A stretch of DNA of 64,000 nucleotides from Polaromonas sp. Its GTDB lineage: Bacteria > Pseudomonadota > Gammaproteobacteria > Burkholderiales > Burkholderiaceae_C. Made by a program: the position numbers and the translations under genes. This document shows, in pieces, positions 19,798 to 28,742 of this stretch (the stretch's first letter is position 1; each line of letters starts with the position of its first letter). The DNA lies in NCBI RefSeq assembly GCF_012927455.1, contig NZ_JABBPE010000008.1:310001-374000 (forward strand), given 5' to 3'. Under the pieces are notes generated by a model. The model was not told the DNA's origin and searched no databases. It saw nothing but the letters and a program-made list of their open reading frames with translations.

Positions 19798-19847
19798 CCC
19801 TTAACGGCAAGCCCGACAGCGCCGTTTTGTCACTTTAAAGCATCAAA

Positions 19848-19898
19848 TAGGCCTCTAGCCCAATAGATACGGGCGCAAGTAGCTATCAATTTAGTAGC
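19848..19898 (-). repeat. Dispersed two-hairpin repeat abutting miaB
   Basis: A near-consensus copy in reverse orientation: GCCTCTAGCCCAATAGATAC, then GGGCGCAAGTAGCTATC, then AATTTAGTAGC. It ends only about five bases before the miaB ATG, so it occupies the region where a ribosome-binding site would normally lie. Confidence 0.75.
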
Positions 19899-19903
19899 AT
19901 ATC

Positions 19904-21247
19904 ATGAGCAAAAAAGTCTTTATCAAAACCTTCGGCTGCCAGATGAACGAGTACGACTCGGACAAGATGTCCGACGTGCTGCATGCCGCTGAAGGCTACG
20001 AGCCGACGCAGGACATGGAGGAGGCCGACCTGATCCTGTTCAACACCTGCTCGGTGCGCGAAAAGGCGCAGGAAAAGGTTTTCAGCGACCTGGGCCGCGT
20101 CAAGCACCTGAAGGAAAAAGGCGTGCTAATCGGCGTGGGCGGCTGCGTCGCCAGCCAGGAAGGCGCGGCCATCATCCAGCGCGCGCCCTATGTCGACGTG
20201 GTGTTCGGCCCGCAGACGCTGCACCGCCTGCCGGATCTGCTGGCCAGGCGCGCGCTGTCGGGCAAGCCGCAGGTCGACATCAGCTTTCCCGAGATTGAAA
20301 AGTTCGACCACATGCCGCCGGCCCGCGTCGAAGGCGCCAGCGCTTTTGTCAGCATCATGGAAGGCTGCTCCAAGTACTGCAGCTACTGCGTCGTTCCCTA
20401 CACGCGCGGCGAAGAAGTTTCGCGGCCCTTTGAGGATGTGCTGGTCGAGGTCGCCGGCCTGGCCGACCAGGGCGTCAAAGAAGTCACGCTGTTGGGCCAA
20501 AACGTCAACGCCTACCGTGGCGCGATGGGAAGCACAGCCGAAATCGCCGACTTCGCCGCGCTGCTGGAGTATGTGTCCGACATCCCGGGCATTGAGCGCA
20601 TCCGCTACATCACCAGCCATCCCAATGAATTCACGCAGCGCCTGATCGACGCCTACGGCAAACTGCCCAAGCTGGTCAATCACCTGCATTTGCCGGTTCA
20701 GCACGGCGCCGACCGCATCCTGATGGCGATGAAGCGCGGCTACACCGCCATGGAATACAAAAGCACGATCAAGAAGCTGCGCGCCATCCGGCCCGATCTG
20801 GCCATGAGCAGCGATTTCATCGTCGGCTTTCCGGGCGAGACCGAGGACGATTTTGACAAGCTGATGAAGCTGGTCGACGACGTCGGTTACGACACCTCGT
20901 TCAGCTTTATCTTCAGCCCCCGCCCCGGCACGCCGGCCGCCAATCTGCCCGACGACACACCGCACGAAGTCAAGCTGAAGCGACTGCACCGCCTGCAGGC
21001 CGCCCTGGACGACAGCGTGCGCGCCATCAGCGCCAGCCGGCTGGGCACGGTGCAGCGCATTTTGGTCGAAGGCGCGTCGCGCAAAGACGCTAGCGAGCTG
21101 ATGGGCCGCACCGAATGCAACCGCGTTGTCAATTTCAAGGGCCAACCGCGGCTGGTCGGCCAGATGATTGACCTCACCATCACGCAAGCCAGCCAGCGTT
21201 CGCTGCGCGGCGAAGTCCTGACGCGGGACGCCGCCGTGCCGGCTTAA
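19904..21247 (+). CDS. miaB: tRNA-2-methylthio-N6-dimethylallyladenosine synthase
   Basis: A radical-SAM methylthiotransferase that adds the 2-methylthio group to i6A37 of tRNA. The 447-aa protein has the MTTase N-terminal domain with its three cysteines ([40 protein letters not shown]). The radical-SAM CxxxCxxC cluster is [19 protein letters not shown], and a C-terminal TRAM domain follows ([20 protein letters not shown]). Length and order are canonical. No purine-rich ribosome-binding site precedes the ATG; a dispersed repeat ends there instead. Confidence 0.97.
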   Translation: MSKKVFIKTFGCQMNEYDSDKMSDVLHAAEGYEPTQDMEEADLILFNTCSVREKAQEKVFSDLGRVKHLKEKGVLIGVGGCVASQEGAAIIQRAPYVDVVFGPQTLHRLPDLLARRALSGKPQVDISFPEIEKFDHMPPARVEGASAFVSIMEGCSKYCSYCVVPYTRGEEVSRPFEDVLVEVAGLADQGVKEVTLLGQNVNAYRGAMGSTAEIADFAALLEYVSDIPGIERIRYITSHPNEFTQRLIDAYGKLPKLVNHLHLPVQHGADRILMAMKRGYTAMEYKSTIKKLRAIRPDLAMSSDFIVGFPGETEDDFDKLMKLVDDVGYDTSFSFIFSPRPGTPAANLPDDTPHEVKLKRLHRLQAALDDSVRAISASRLGTVQRILVEGASRKDASELMGRTECNRVVNFKGQPRLVGQMIDLTITQASQRSLRGEVLTRDAAVPA

Positions 21248-21277
21248 GCGCCGCGCTTGCTGAAACGCCCGCTCTCC

Positions 21278-22699
21278 ATGCTGCAGCGATTCTCGTTCCG
21301 GCAACTGCTGGTCATCGCCTTTTTGCTGATTGCCGCCTTGCTGGGGGCGGCTTCGCTGCGCGCGCTGTTCGCGCTGGAAGAACTCACGCTGCAAAGCCGC
21401 GACAACGCCAGCCGCGCGCTCGAGCTCAATGGCGCGGCCCAGTCGCTGAGCGAGCGCAGTGTCTCGATGGAGCGCAGCTCGCGCCAGTCGGTGGTGCTCG
21501 ATGACCGGGTGCTGCGCGGCCGCTTTGCCGATGAAGCGCGCGATGCCACGGGCATTCTGACCAAGCTGGCCGTCGAAGGCATCCACGATGACGTGGCGGG
21601 ACGCTGGCGCGCCAGCTTGCAGACCGTCAACAGCCTGCTGATCGGCCCGGCCGACACCGCGCTGGAGCGGGAACGCCGGCTGGCGCAGGAGTTTCGCGAA
21701 CTCGAGGAGGTCAGCAACGCGATCGCCGTGCAGGTGCAGCAAACCATTCAGCAGCGCAACCGCTCGCTCGAAGGCAAGCTGGACGCCAGCCGCCATCAGC
21801 TAAGGCGGCAGGTGAGCTGGGCCATCGCGCTGGCGGTGGCCATGGCGCTGGCTTTCGGCGTGTGGTTCACGCTGCCGCTGCGCCGGCTCGAACGCGCCAT
21901 CATCGGCCTCGGCGAAAACCGGCTGGACCAGGTGATTGCGATTCGCGGCCCGGCCGATCTGGCGCTGGTCGGCCAGCGGCTGAACTGGCTGCGGCTGCGG
22001 CTGGTCGAGCTGGACGCCGACAAGTCGCGGTTTTTGCGCCATATTTCGCACGAACTCAAAACCCCGCTGGCATCGCTGCGCGAAGGCGTGTCGCTGCTGG
22101 AAGACGGCGTGGCCGGCGCGCTCAACGCCGAGCAGCGCGAAATCGCGCAAATCCTGCGCCACAACACCGGCTTGCTGCAAAGCCAGATTGAAGACCTGCT
22201 GCGCTTCAATACCGCGGCTTTCGAGGCGCGCCAGCTGCACCGCCAGCCGGTGGAACTGCTGCATCTGATGGAAGCGCAGGTCGATGCGCAGCAGTTGCAG
22301 TGGCGCGCCCGCGAGTTGACGGTCAGCATCGTCGGCGAGCCGCTGACGCTGGAAGTGGACCGCGAAAAAATCGACACCGCGCTGGCCAACCTGCTGTCCA
22401 ACGCAATCCGCTACTCGCCGCTGCAGGGCCAGATCCGTCTGGAACTGAGCCAGCAGCCGGAATGCGCGCGCATCGATATTCACGACCAGGGCGTGGGCGT
22501 TGCAGCGGCCGACCGCGCGCGGATTTTTGAGCCCTTTTACCGCGGTGAACGCCAGCCCGAGGGCGTGGTGCGCGGCAGCGGCATCGGCTTGTCCATCGTG
22601 CATGAATACGTCGCCGCGCACGGCGGTCACATAGAACTGCTGCCAGACCATCCTGGTGCACACTTCAGAGTAGAGCTTCCCCATGTTTTTAAAACCTGA
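21278..22699 (+). CDS. qseE: Sensor histidine kinase, QseE/GlrK type
   Basis: An inner-membrane kinase of 473 aa. Two membrane segments (LLVIAFLLIAALLGAASLRALF; VSWAIALAVAMALAFGVWF) flank a periplasmic domain, followed by a HAMP-like linker. The H-box is FLRHISHELKTPLASLREG (phospho-acceptor His258), the N-box LANLLSNAIRYSP, and the ATP boxes DQGVGVA and GSGIGLSIVHEY. The order kinase, QseG-like lipoprotein, sigma-54 regulator matches the enterobacterial glrK-qseG-glrR operon, which identifies it. ATG 21278 is preferred; an in-frame TTG lies at 21257. Confidence 0.88.
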   Translation: MLQRFSFRQLLVIAFLLIAALLGAASLRALFALEELTLQSRDNASRALELNGAAQSLSERSVSMERSSRQSVVLDDRVLRGRFADEARDATGILTKLAVEGIHDDVAGRWRASLQTVNSLLIGPADTALERERRLAQEFRELEEVSNAIAVQVQQTIQQRNRSLEGKLDASRHQLRRQVSWAIALAVAMALAFGVWFTLPLRRLERAIIGLGENRLDQVIAIRGPADLALVGQRLNWLRLRLVELDADKSRFLRHISHELKTPLASLREGVSLLEDGVAGALNAEQREIAQILRHNTGLLQSQIEDLLRFNTAAFEARQLHRQPVELLHLMEAQVDAQQLQWRARELTVSIVGEPLTLEVDREKIDTALANLLSNAIRYSPLQGQIRLELSQQPECARIDIHDQGVGVAAADRARIFEPFYRGERQPEGVVRGSGIGLSIVHEYVAAHGGHIELLPDHPGAHFRVELPHVFKT

Positions 22700-23374
22700 T
22701 TTTTCCACGCTGCAGCGCCGCACCCGCCTCTACCGCATAGGCGCAGGGGTTGCGCTGACCGCCGCGCTGCTGGCCGGTTGCAGCCTGGTTCCGGCCGGCA
22801 AGGACGAGGCACCTGTGGAGGAGCGAATCCCGGAGCCCCTGGCCGCCCCCGCCAAGGGCGCCGCCAGCGCTGCCGCCAGCATCAAACTGCCGGCTCCTGC
22901 CGCTGCGGCCGCTCTGACCGCGTCTGCCGCCAACGACGCGTTACCCAACATGCTGTCTTACGCCGAGCGGGTGCGCCTGATGCCGTCTGCGGAGTTGGGC
23001 CAGGAGGCGGCGCGGCTGGCCGGCGATCAGTCCGGGCCGGCCAACCAGCTGCAACTGGCACTGGTGCTGAGCCAGTTGCGCCAGTTGCCGGACTTGGTGC
23101 GCGCCCAGGAACTGCTGGCCCGAGTACTCGGCAATTCCAACGACCAAGCCCAGCCGCTGCATCCGCTGGCGCGCCTGCTGGCCGCGCGTTATGCCGAGCA
23201 GCGCCGGGTCGAGGAACAGCTGGAAAAGCAAACCCAGCAAACGCGCGAGGCGCAGCGCAAGCTGGACCAAACCAACGAACGGCTGGAGGCGCTCAAGGCG
23301 ATTGAGCGCAGCCTGACAGCGCGGCCCGCAGCATCGGCGCCGGCGCCCAACCATCGCAACCCTGCGCCCGCGCC

Positions 23375-23378
<4 letters not shown>
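22683..23378 (+). CDS. qseG: QseG-like outer-membrane lipoprotein
   Basis: A 231-aa lipoprotein. The signal peptide ends in the lipobox ALLAGC, followed by an Ala/Pro-rich linker. A helical domain (YAERVRLMPSAELGQEAARL; LQLALVLSQLRQLPDLVRAQ; LLARVL) precedes a coiled coil (RRVEEQLEKQTQQTREAQRK and on to about residue 215). It starts inside the last codons of the kinase gene and overlaps the next gene by ATGA. In enterobacteria QseG works with the QseE kinase. The name rests on position, lipobox and the shared helical layout; sequence identity was not tested. Confidence 0.75.
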
Positions 23379-24761
<1,383 letters not shown>

Positions 24762-24763
<2 letters not shown>

Positions 24764-24779
24764 TCGCTCTGCAGCGACA
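24762..24779. promoter_or_regulatory. Candidate QseF/GlrR binding site 1
   Basis: AGTCGCTCTGCAGCGACA matches TGTC-N10-GACA except for the first base. It starts in the qseF stop codon, about 190 bp upstream of the sigma-54 promoter. It shares GTCGC-N6-GCGACA with site 2. A simple hairpin (GTCGCT/AGCGAC) is an alternative reading. Confidence 0.5.
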
Positions 24780-24828
24780 GGCCTAGGCGCTTGATTTCAA
24801 AGGATTTTTTCCGTCGGCACCGCAAGAC

Positions 24829-24846
24829 TGTCGCTGTTTGGCGACA
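24829..24846. promoter_or_regulatory. Candidate QseF/GlrR binding site 2
   Basis: TGTCGCTGTTTGGCGACA is an exact TGTC-N10-GACA palindrome with six-base arms. This is the motif established for GlrR at E. coli glmY. It lies about 105-120 bp upstream of the -24 element, a usual distance for an NtrC-type enhancer. Confidence 0.65.
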
Positions 24847-24949
24847 AAAAGGCCGGATTGCAGCGATTTTTCGCCATTTTTTCCGTTATTTCACCGCAGA
24901 CATTTTTTTTACTGCTTCAAGTCATTGATTTAGAAGAACATTTCAAAGC

Positions 24950-24965
24950 TGGCACAGGGTTTGCC
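24950..24965 (+). promoter_or_regulatory. Sigma-54 promoter upstream of opgG
   Basis: TGGCACAGGGTTTGCC matches the -24/-12 consensus TGGCACG-N4-TTGCW at nearly every position. Exactly ten bases separate the invariant GG (24951-24952) and GC (24963-24964). The predicted start of transcription is about 24976, next to the opgG ATG. Confidence 0.75.
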
Positions 24966-24976
24966 CTAGTAAGCCG

Positions 24977-26623
24977 ATGTCAGCTTTTTTACGAGTTTCT
25001 GCCGCGCCTTTCGATCCGGTTTCAAAACCCGCTTTAGGCCGCACATGGCGCGCCCGCCTGGCGGCGCTGGCCTGCCTGAGCCTGCTGACGCTGGCCGCTG
25101 TCCCGGCCCATGCGTGGAGCCTTGACGATGTCGCCGCGCTGGCGCGCAAGAATGCAGCAGCGCCGTTCAAGCCTGCCTCGCATGTGGTGCCCGACGAACT
25201 CGCCAAGCTCGACTACGACGGTTACCGCGACATTCGCTTTAACAAGGACCGCACCGTCTGGCGCGCCGACAAGCTGCCCTACGAAGCCAACTTCTTTCAT
25301 GTCGGGCCCAACGGCGATTCGGTGCGCATCCACGAAATCACGCCCAAAGATGTCAAACCCGTGCCCTACGCGCCGGGCAACTTCACCTTCGGCAAAAACA
25401 AGGTTTCGCCGAAGGACTGGGGTGACCTGGGTTATGGCGGGGTGCGCGCTTTCAGCAACCTGAACTCGCCGACCTACAAAGACGAGCTGATCGTATTTTC
25501 CGGCGCCAGCTATTTCCGCGCACTCGGTGCGGGTCAGCGCTATGGTCTGTCGGCGCGCGGCCTGGCGGTTGACACGGTGGGCGCCGCCAAGGAAGAGTTT
25601 CCGCGCTTTACCGACTTCTGGCTGGAAAAGCCGGCGCCCGGCGCCACGCAACTCGTCATCTACGCGCTGATGGACTCCGAGCATATGACGGCAGCCTACC
25701 GTTTTGATGTCAAGCCGGGTGAGCAGACGCTGACCCAGGTGAGCGCACGCATCTTCATGCGCGCCAGCAAAACCCCGGTGGCCACGCTGGGCCTGGCGCC
25801 GCTGACCAGCATGTTTTTCTTTGGTGAGAACCAGCCCCGGCCCGGCGACTTTCGCCCCGAAGTGCACGATTCGGACGGTTTGATGGTCGCCACCGGCGAC
25901 GGTGAATGGCTTTGGCGGCCGCTGCAAAACCCGGCGTCGCCGCTGGTCACGTCTTTCGGCATGAAGAGCCTGAAGGGCTTTGGCCTGATGCAGCGCGACC
26001 GCAGCTTTAACAATTACGAAGACACCGAAGCGCGCTACGAGCTGCGGCCCAGCGCCTGGATCACGCCGGTGGGCGACTGGGGCGCCGGCCGGGTCGAGCT
26101 GCTGCAGTTCACCACCCCCGACGAAACCCACGACAACGTGGCCGCCTACTGGGTGCCCGCAAAAATGCCCGCCCCTGGCGAGTCGCTCGACATCGCCTAC
26201 CAGATCGCCTGGCAAGGCAAAAACCAGCAACTGCCGCCCAACGGCTGGGTCACCCAGTCGCGCCGCGGCACGGGCTACTCCAGGGCTGACGCTAAAACGC
26301 AGAGCCAGCAGACCCAATTTGTCATCGATTTTGCCGGCCCGGCGCTGGACGCCTTGCCCGAAGACGCCAAGGTGGAAGCCAAGGTAACGGCCAGCGCCAA
26401 CGCCCGCGTGCTGGAAAGCCTGGCCTACAAAAACCCCGCCACCGGCGCCTGGCGCCTGACCCTGCGGGTGGAGCGCCTGAGTGCGGTCCCCGCCGCCGCT
26501 GCTACCGCCTCCGGCAGCGCTGCAATTTCTATCCCGCCCGCCCAGCCAATTGAGCTTCGCGCCTTCCTCCAACACAACAGCAACACGCTGACGGAAACAT
26601 GGACCAACCTGATCACACCCTAA
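24977..26623 (+). CDS. opgG: Glucan biosynthesis protein G
   Basis: A periplasmic protein of 548 aa for osmoregulated periplasmic glucan backbone modification. The N-terminal signal (RLAALACLSLLTLAAVPAHAW) is cleaved near residue 47. The mature protein starts SLDDVAALARKNAAAPFKP and contains YDGYRDIRFNKDRTVWR, FGENQPRPGDFRPEVHDSDG, LWRPLQNP, RDRSFNNYEDTEARYELRPS and VRVEL-type strands of the MdoG/OpgG domain. ATG 24977 is the only in-frame start before the signal peptide. It overlaps opgH by one base (TAATG). Predicted to be driven by the sigma-54 promoter at 24950. Confidence 0.95.
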   Translation: MSAFLRVSAAPFDPVSKPALGRTWRARLAALACLSLLTLAAVPAHAWSLDDVAALARKNAAAPFKPASHVVPDELAKLDYDGYRDIRFNKDRTVWRADKLPYEANFFHVGPNGDSVRIHEITPKDVKPVPYAPGNFTFGKNKVSPKDWGDLGYGGVRAFSNLNSPTYKDELIVFSGASYFRALGAGQRYGLSARGLAVDTVGAAKEEFPRFTDFWLEKPAPGATQLVIYALMDSEHMTAAYRFDVKPGEQTLTQVSARIFMRASKTPVATLGLAPLTSMFFFGENQPRPGDFRPEVHDSDGLMVATGDGEWLWRPLQNPASPLVTSFGMKSLKGFGLMQRDRSFNNYEDTEARYELRPSAWITPVGDWGAGRVELLQFTTPDETHDNVAAYWVPAKMPAPGESLDIAYQIAWQGKNQQLPPNGWVTQSRRGTGYSRADAKTQSQQTQFVIDFAGPALDALPEDAKVEAKVTASANARVLESLAYKNPATGAWRLTLRVERLSAVPAAAATASGSAAISIPPAQPIELRAFLQHNSNTLTETWTNLITP

Positions 26624-28614
26624 TGGCCAGTGCCAAACCGGCCAACCCGGCTCTGGGCCGCAGCCTGCTGCGCGAAGAACGTCATCCCAACTCGGTCACG
26701 GCGCCGCCGGTGCATCGCGGCTCCATGGTGCCGCGGCCCTGGCGCGGCTTCTGGAACAGCATGGGCGCGGCGTTGCTGCACCCGCTGCGGAAGTCTGAGC
26801 AGGCGCCAACCACCGTACCCGCGTTGCCGCTGGCACCCTGGCAACAGGCCGCCAAACGCCGCCGCGCGGTGTTTGTGCTGCTGACAGTGCTCAGCACGGT
26901 GCTGGCCACCAGCTTGTTTGCCGACATGCAACCCGATTACGACAGCGTCTGGCAGCAGTACGGCCAGATCTCGTTGTTCGCGCTGCTGTCGGCCTGGGTG
27001 GTTACCGGCTTCATGACGGCGATGATGGGCTTTTATGTGACGCTGCGCGGCGACAAACACACCTTGTCGGCCAGGCAGGTACAGCACCACACGCTGGACA
27101 AGTCGACGCGCACCGCCATCATCATGCCGATCTGCAATGAAGACGTGCGCACCGTGTTTGCCGGACTGCGCGCCACCTGTGAGTCGGTTGCGCTGACCGG
27201 CCAGGTCGGCGCCTTCGACGTGTTTGTGCTGTCTGACAGCAACAACCCGGCTATTCAGCAAGCCGAGCGCGCCGCCTGGGAAGACCTGCGCGCGCAGCTG
27301 GCCAGCCAGCCCGAGCAGCCGCAAATCGAGGTCTATTACCGCCTGCGCAAGCGCCGCACCGACCGCAAGGCCGGCAACGTAGCCGACTTCTGCCGCCGCT
27401 GGGGCAAGGACTACCGCTACATGGTGGTGCTGGACGCCGACAGCGTGATGAGCGGCGACTGCCTGGTCTCCATGGTCAAGCTGATGGAAGCCAATCCGAG
27501 CGCCGGCATCATCCAGACCGCCACCCAGGCGATCGGCCATGTGACGCTGCACGCACGGGCGCAGCAGTTCGCCTCGCGCGTGACCGGCCGCCTGTTCACG
27601 CTGGGCATGCAGTTCTGGCAGATGGGTGAGTCGCACTACTGGGGCCACAACGCCATCATCCGCATAGCCCCTTTCATGCAGCATTGCGCGCTGGCGCACA
27701 TCAAGGGCACCGGCGGCATGTCGGGCAGCATCATGTCGCACGACTTTGTCGAAGCCGCGCTGATGCGCCGCGCCGGTTTCCACGTCTGGCTGGTGGCCGA
27801 CCTGGTGGGTAGCTACGAGCAGCAGCCGCCCGACTTGCTGGCCGAGCTGCAGCGCGACCGCCGCTGGTGCCAGGGCAACCTGCAAAACTCACGCCTGATT
27901 GCCGAGCCCGGCATCCACGCGGTGCACCGCTCGATGTTCGGCACCGGCGCCATGGCTTACCTGTCTGCGCCTTTGTGGCTGTGCTTTCTAACGCTGGGCA
28001 CCGCGCTGTGGCTGGCCGGCTCGCCGATGGTGACCGACTGGACGCTGCTGCCCGGCGAGCTGGTCGCGCTGTGGGCCTGGACGCTGTGCATGCTGTTCCT
28101 GCCGCGCGCGCTCGGCATTGCCGCTGTGCTGCTCAACGGCCAGCAGCAAGCCTATGGCGGCACCGCCAGCCTGCTGCGCAGCGCCCTGCTGGAAACGCTG
28201 ATTGCTTTGTTGCAAGCGCCAATCCGTATGCTGGCGCACACGCTGTTCGTGGTGGTGGCGCTGACCGGCCTGAAGCTGGAATGGAAATCGCCTCCGCGCG
28301 AAGCCGCCGCCGTGCCGTGGCGTGTCGCGCTGCAGCAACTCGCCCCCATGAGTTTGGTCATCGTAGTGCTGGCCGCCGGCATTGCCATGATTGACGCCAG
28401 CGCGCTGGTCTGGCTGCTGCCGGTCGGCCTGCCGCTGCTGCTGGCCATTCCGATGACCGTGCTGACCAGCCAGGTCGGCGTCGGCACGGCGATGCGTGCG
28501 CAAAACTACCTGTTGATTCCGGAAGAGACCAAGTCACCGGCGGTGCTGCGGCGCGCCTGGCTGCATGCCGGCCAGCCTGTCAAGCCGCGACTGAAAGCTG
28601 CCCTGGGGGCTTGA
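26623..28614 (+). CDS. opgH: Glucans biosynthesis glucosyltransferase H
   Basis: An inner-membrane GT2-family glucosyltransferase of 663 aa that builds the linear beta-1,2-linked backbone of osmoregulated periplasmic glucans from UDP-glucose. Two N-terminal membrane segments precede the catalytic domain (TAIIMPICNEDVRTVFAG; VLDADSVMSGDCLVSMVKLM; GHNAIIRIAPFM; LLAELQRDRRWCQGNLQNSR with the R-W motif). Several membrane helices follow. The ATG at 26623 overlaps the opgG stop; another in-frame ATG at 26599 would lengthen it by eight residues. UDP-glucose-dependent OpgH also links to cell size in E. coli. Confidence 0.94.
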   Translation: MASAKPANPALGRSLLREERHPNSVTAPPVHRGSMVPRPWRGFWNSMGAALLHPLRKSEQAPTTVPALPLAPWQQAAKRRRAVFVLLTVLSTVLATSLFADMQPDYDSVWQQYGQISLFALLSAWVVTGFMTAMMGFYVTLRGDKHTLSARQVQHHTLDKSTRTAIIMPICNEDVRTVFAGLRATCESVALTGQVGAFDVFVLSDSNNPAIQQAERAAWEDLRAQLASQPEQPQIEVYYRLRKRRTDRKAGNVADFCRRWGKDYRYMVVLDADSVMSGDCLVSMVKLMEANPSAGIIQTATQAIGHVTLHARAQQFASRVTGRLFTLGMQFWQMGESHYWGHNAIIRIAPFMQHCALAHIKGTGGMSGSIMSHDFVEAALMRRAGFHVWLVADLVGSYEQQPPDLLAELQRDRRWCQGNLQNSRLIAEPGIHAVHRSMFGTGAMAYLSAPLWLCFLTLGTALWLAGSPMVTDWTLLPGELVALWAWTLCMLFLPRALGIAAVLLNGQQQAYGGTASLLRSALLETLIALLQAPIRMLAHTLFVVVALTGLKLEWKSPPREAAAVPWRVALQQLAPMSLVIVVLAAGIAMIDASALVWLLPVGLPLLLAIPMTVLTSQVGVGTAMRAQNYLLIPEETKSPAVLRRAWLHAGQPVKPRLKAALGA

Positions 28615-28652
28615 ACGCCTGTATCCTCCCGTGTTTCCTCGCGTGTTCCCTG

Positions 28653-28711
28653 CGGGCGCAAGTACTATCATTTTGATAGCTTCTTGCGCCCGTAGCTATT
28701 GGGCTAGAGCC
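28653..28711 (+). repeat. Compound dispersed repeat with long hairpin
   Basis: A forward copy (CTTGCGCCCGTAGCTATTGG, then GCTAGAGCC) is preceded by an inverted GGGCGCAAG (28654-28662). It pairs with CTTGCGCCC (28683-28691) and encloses CTATC/GATAG. It sits between the convergent opgH and oxidase genes and probably folds in transcripts from either side. Confidence 0.7.
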
Positions 28712-28742
28712 TTATTTAACCCCTTAATTGGAGGCCGGCACG

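Noticed and set aside
20126..21796. A very long open frame antisense to miaB and qseE.
   Set aside because: Its composition (His/Arg/Gln/Ala-rich) is that of the antisense of a high-G+C gene, and miaB is unmistakable on the other strand. Similar antisense frames elsewhere were dismissed for the same reason.
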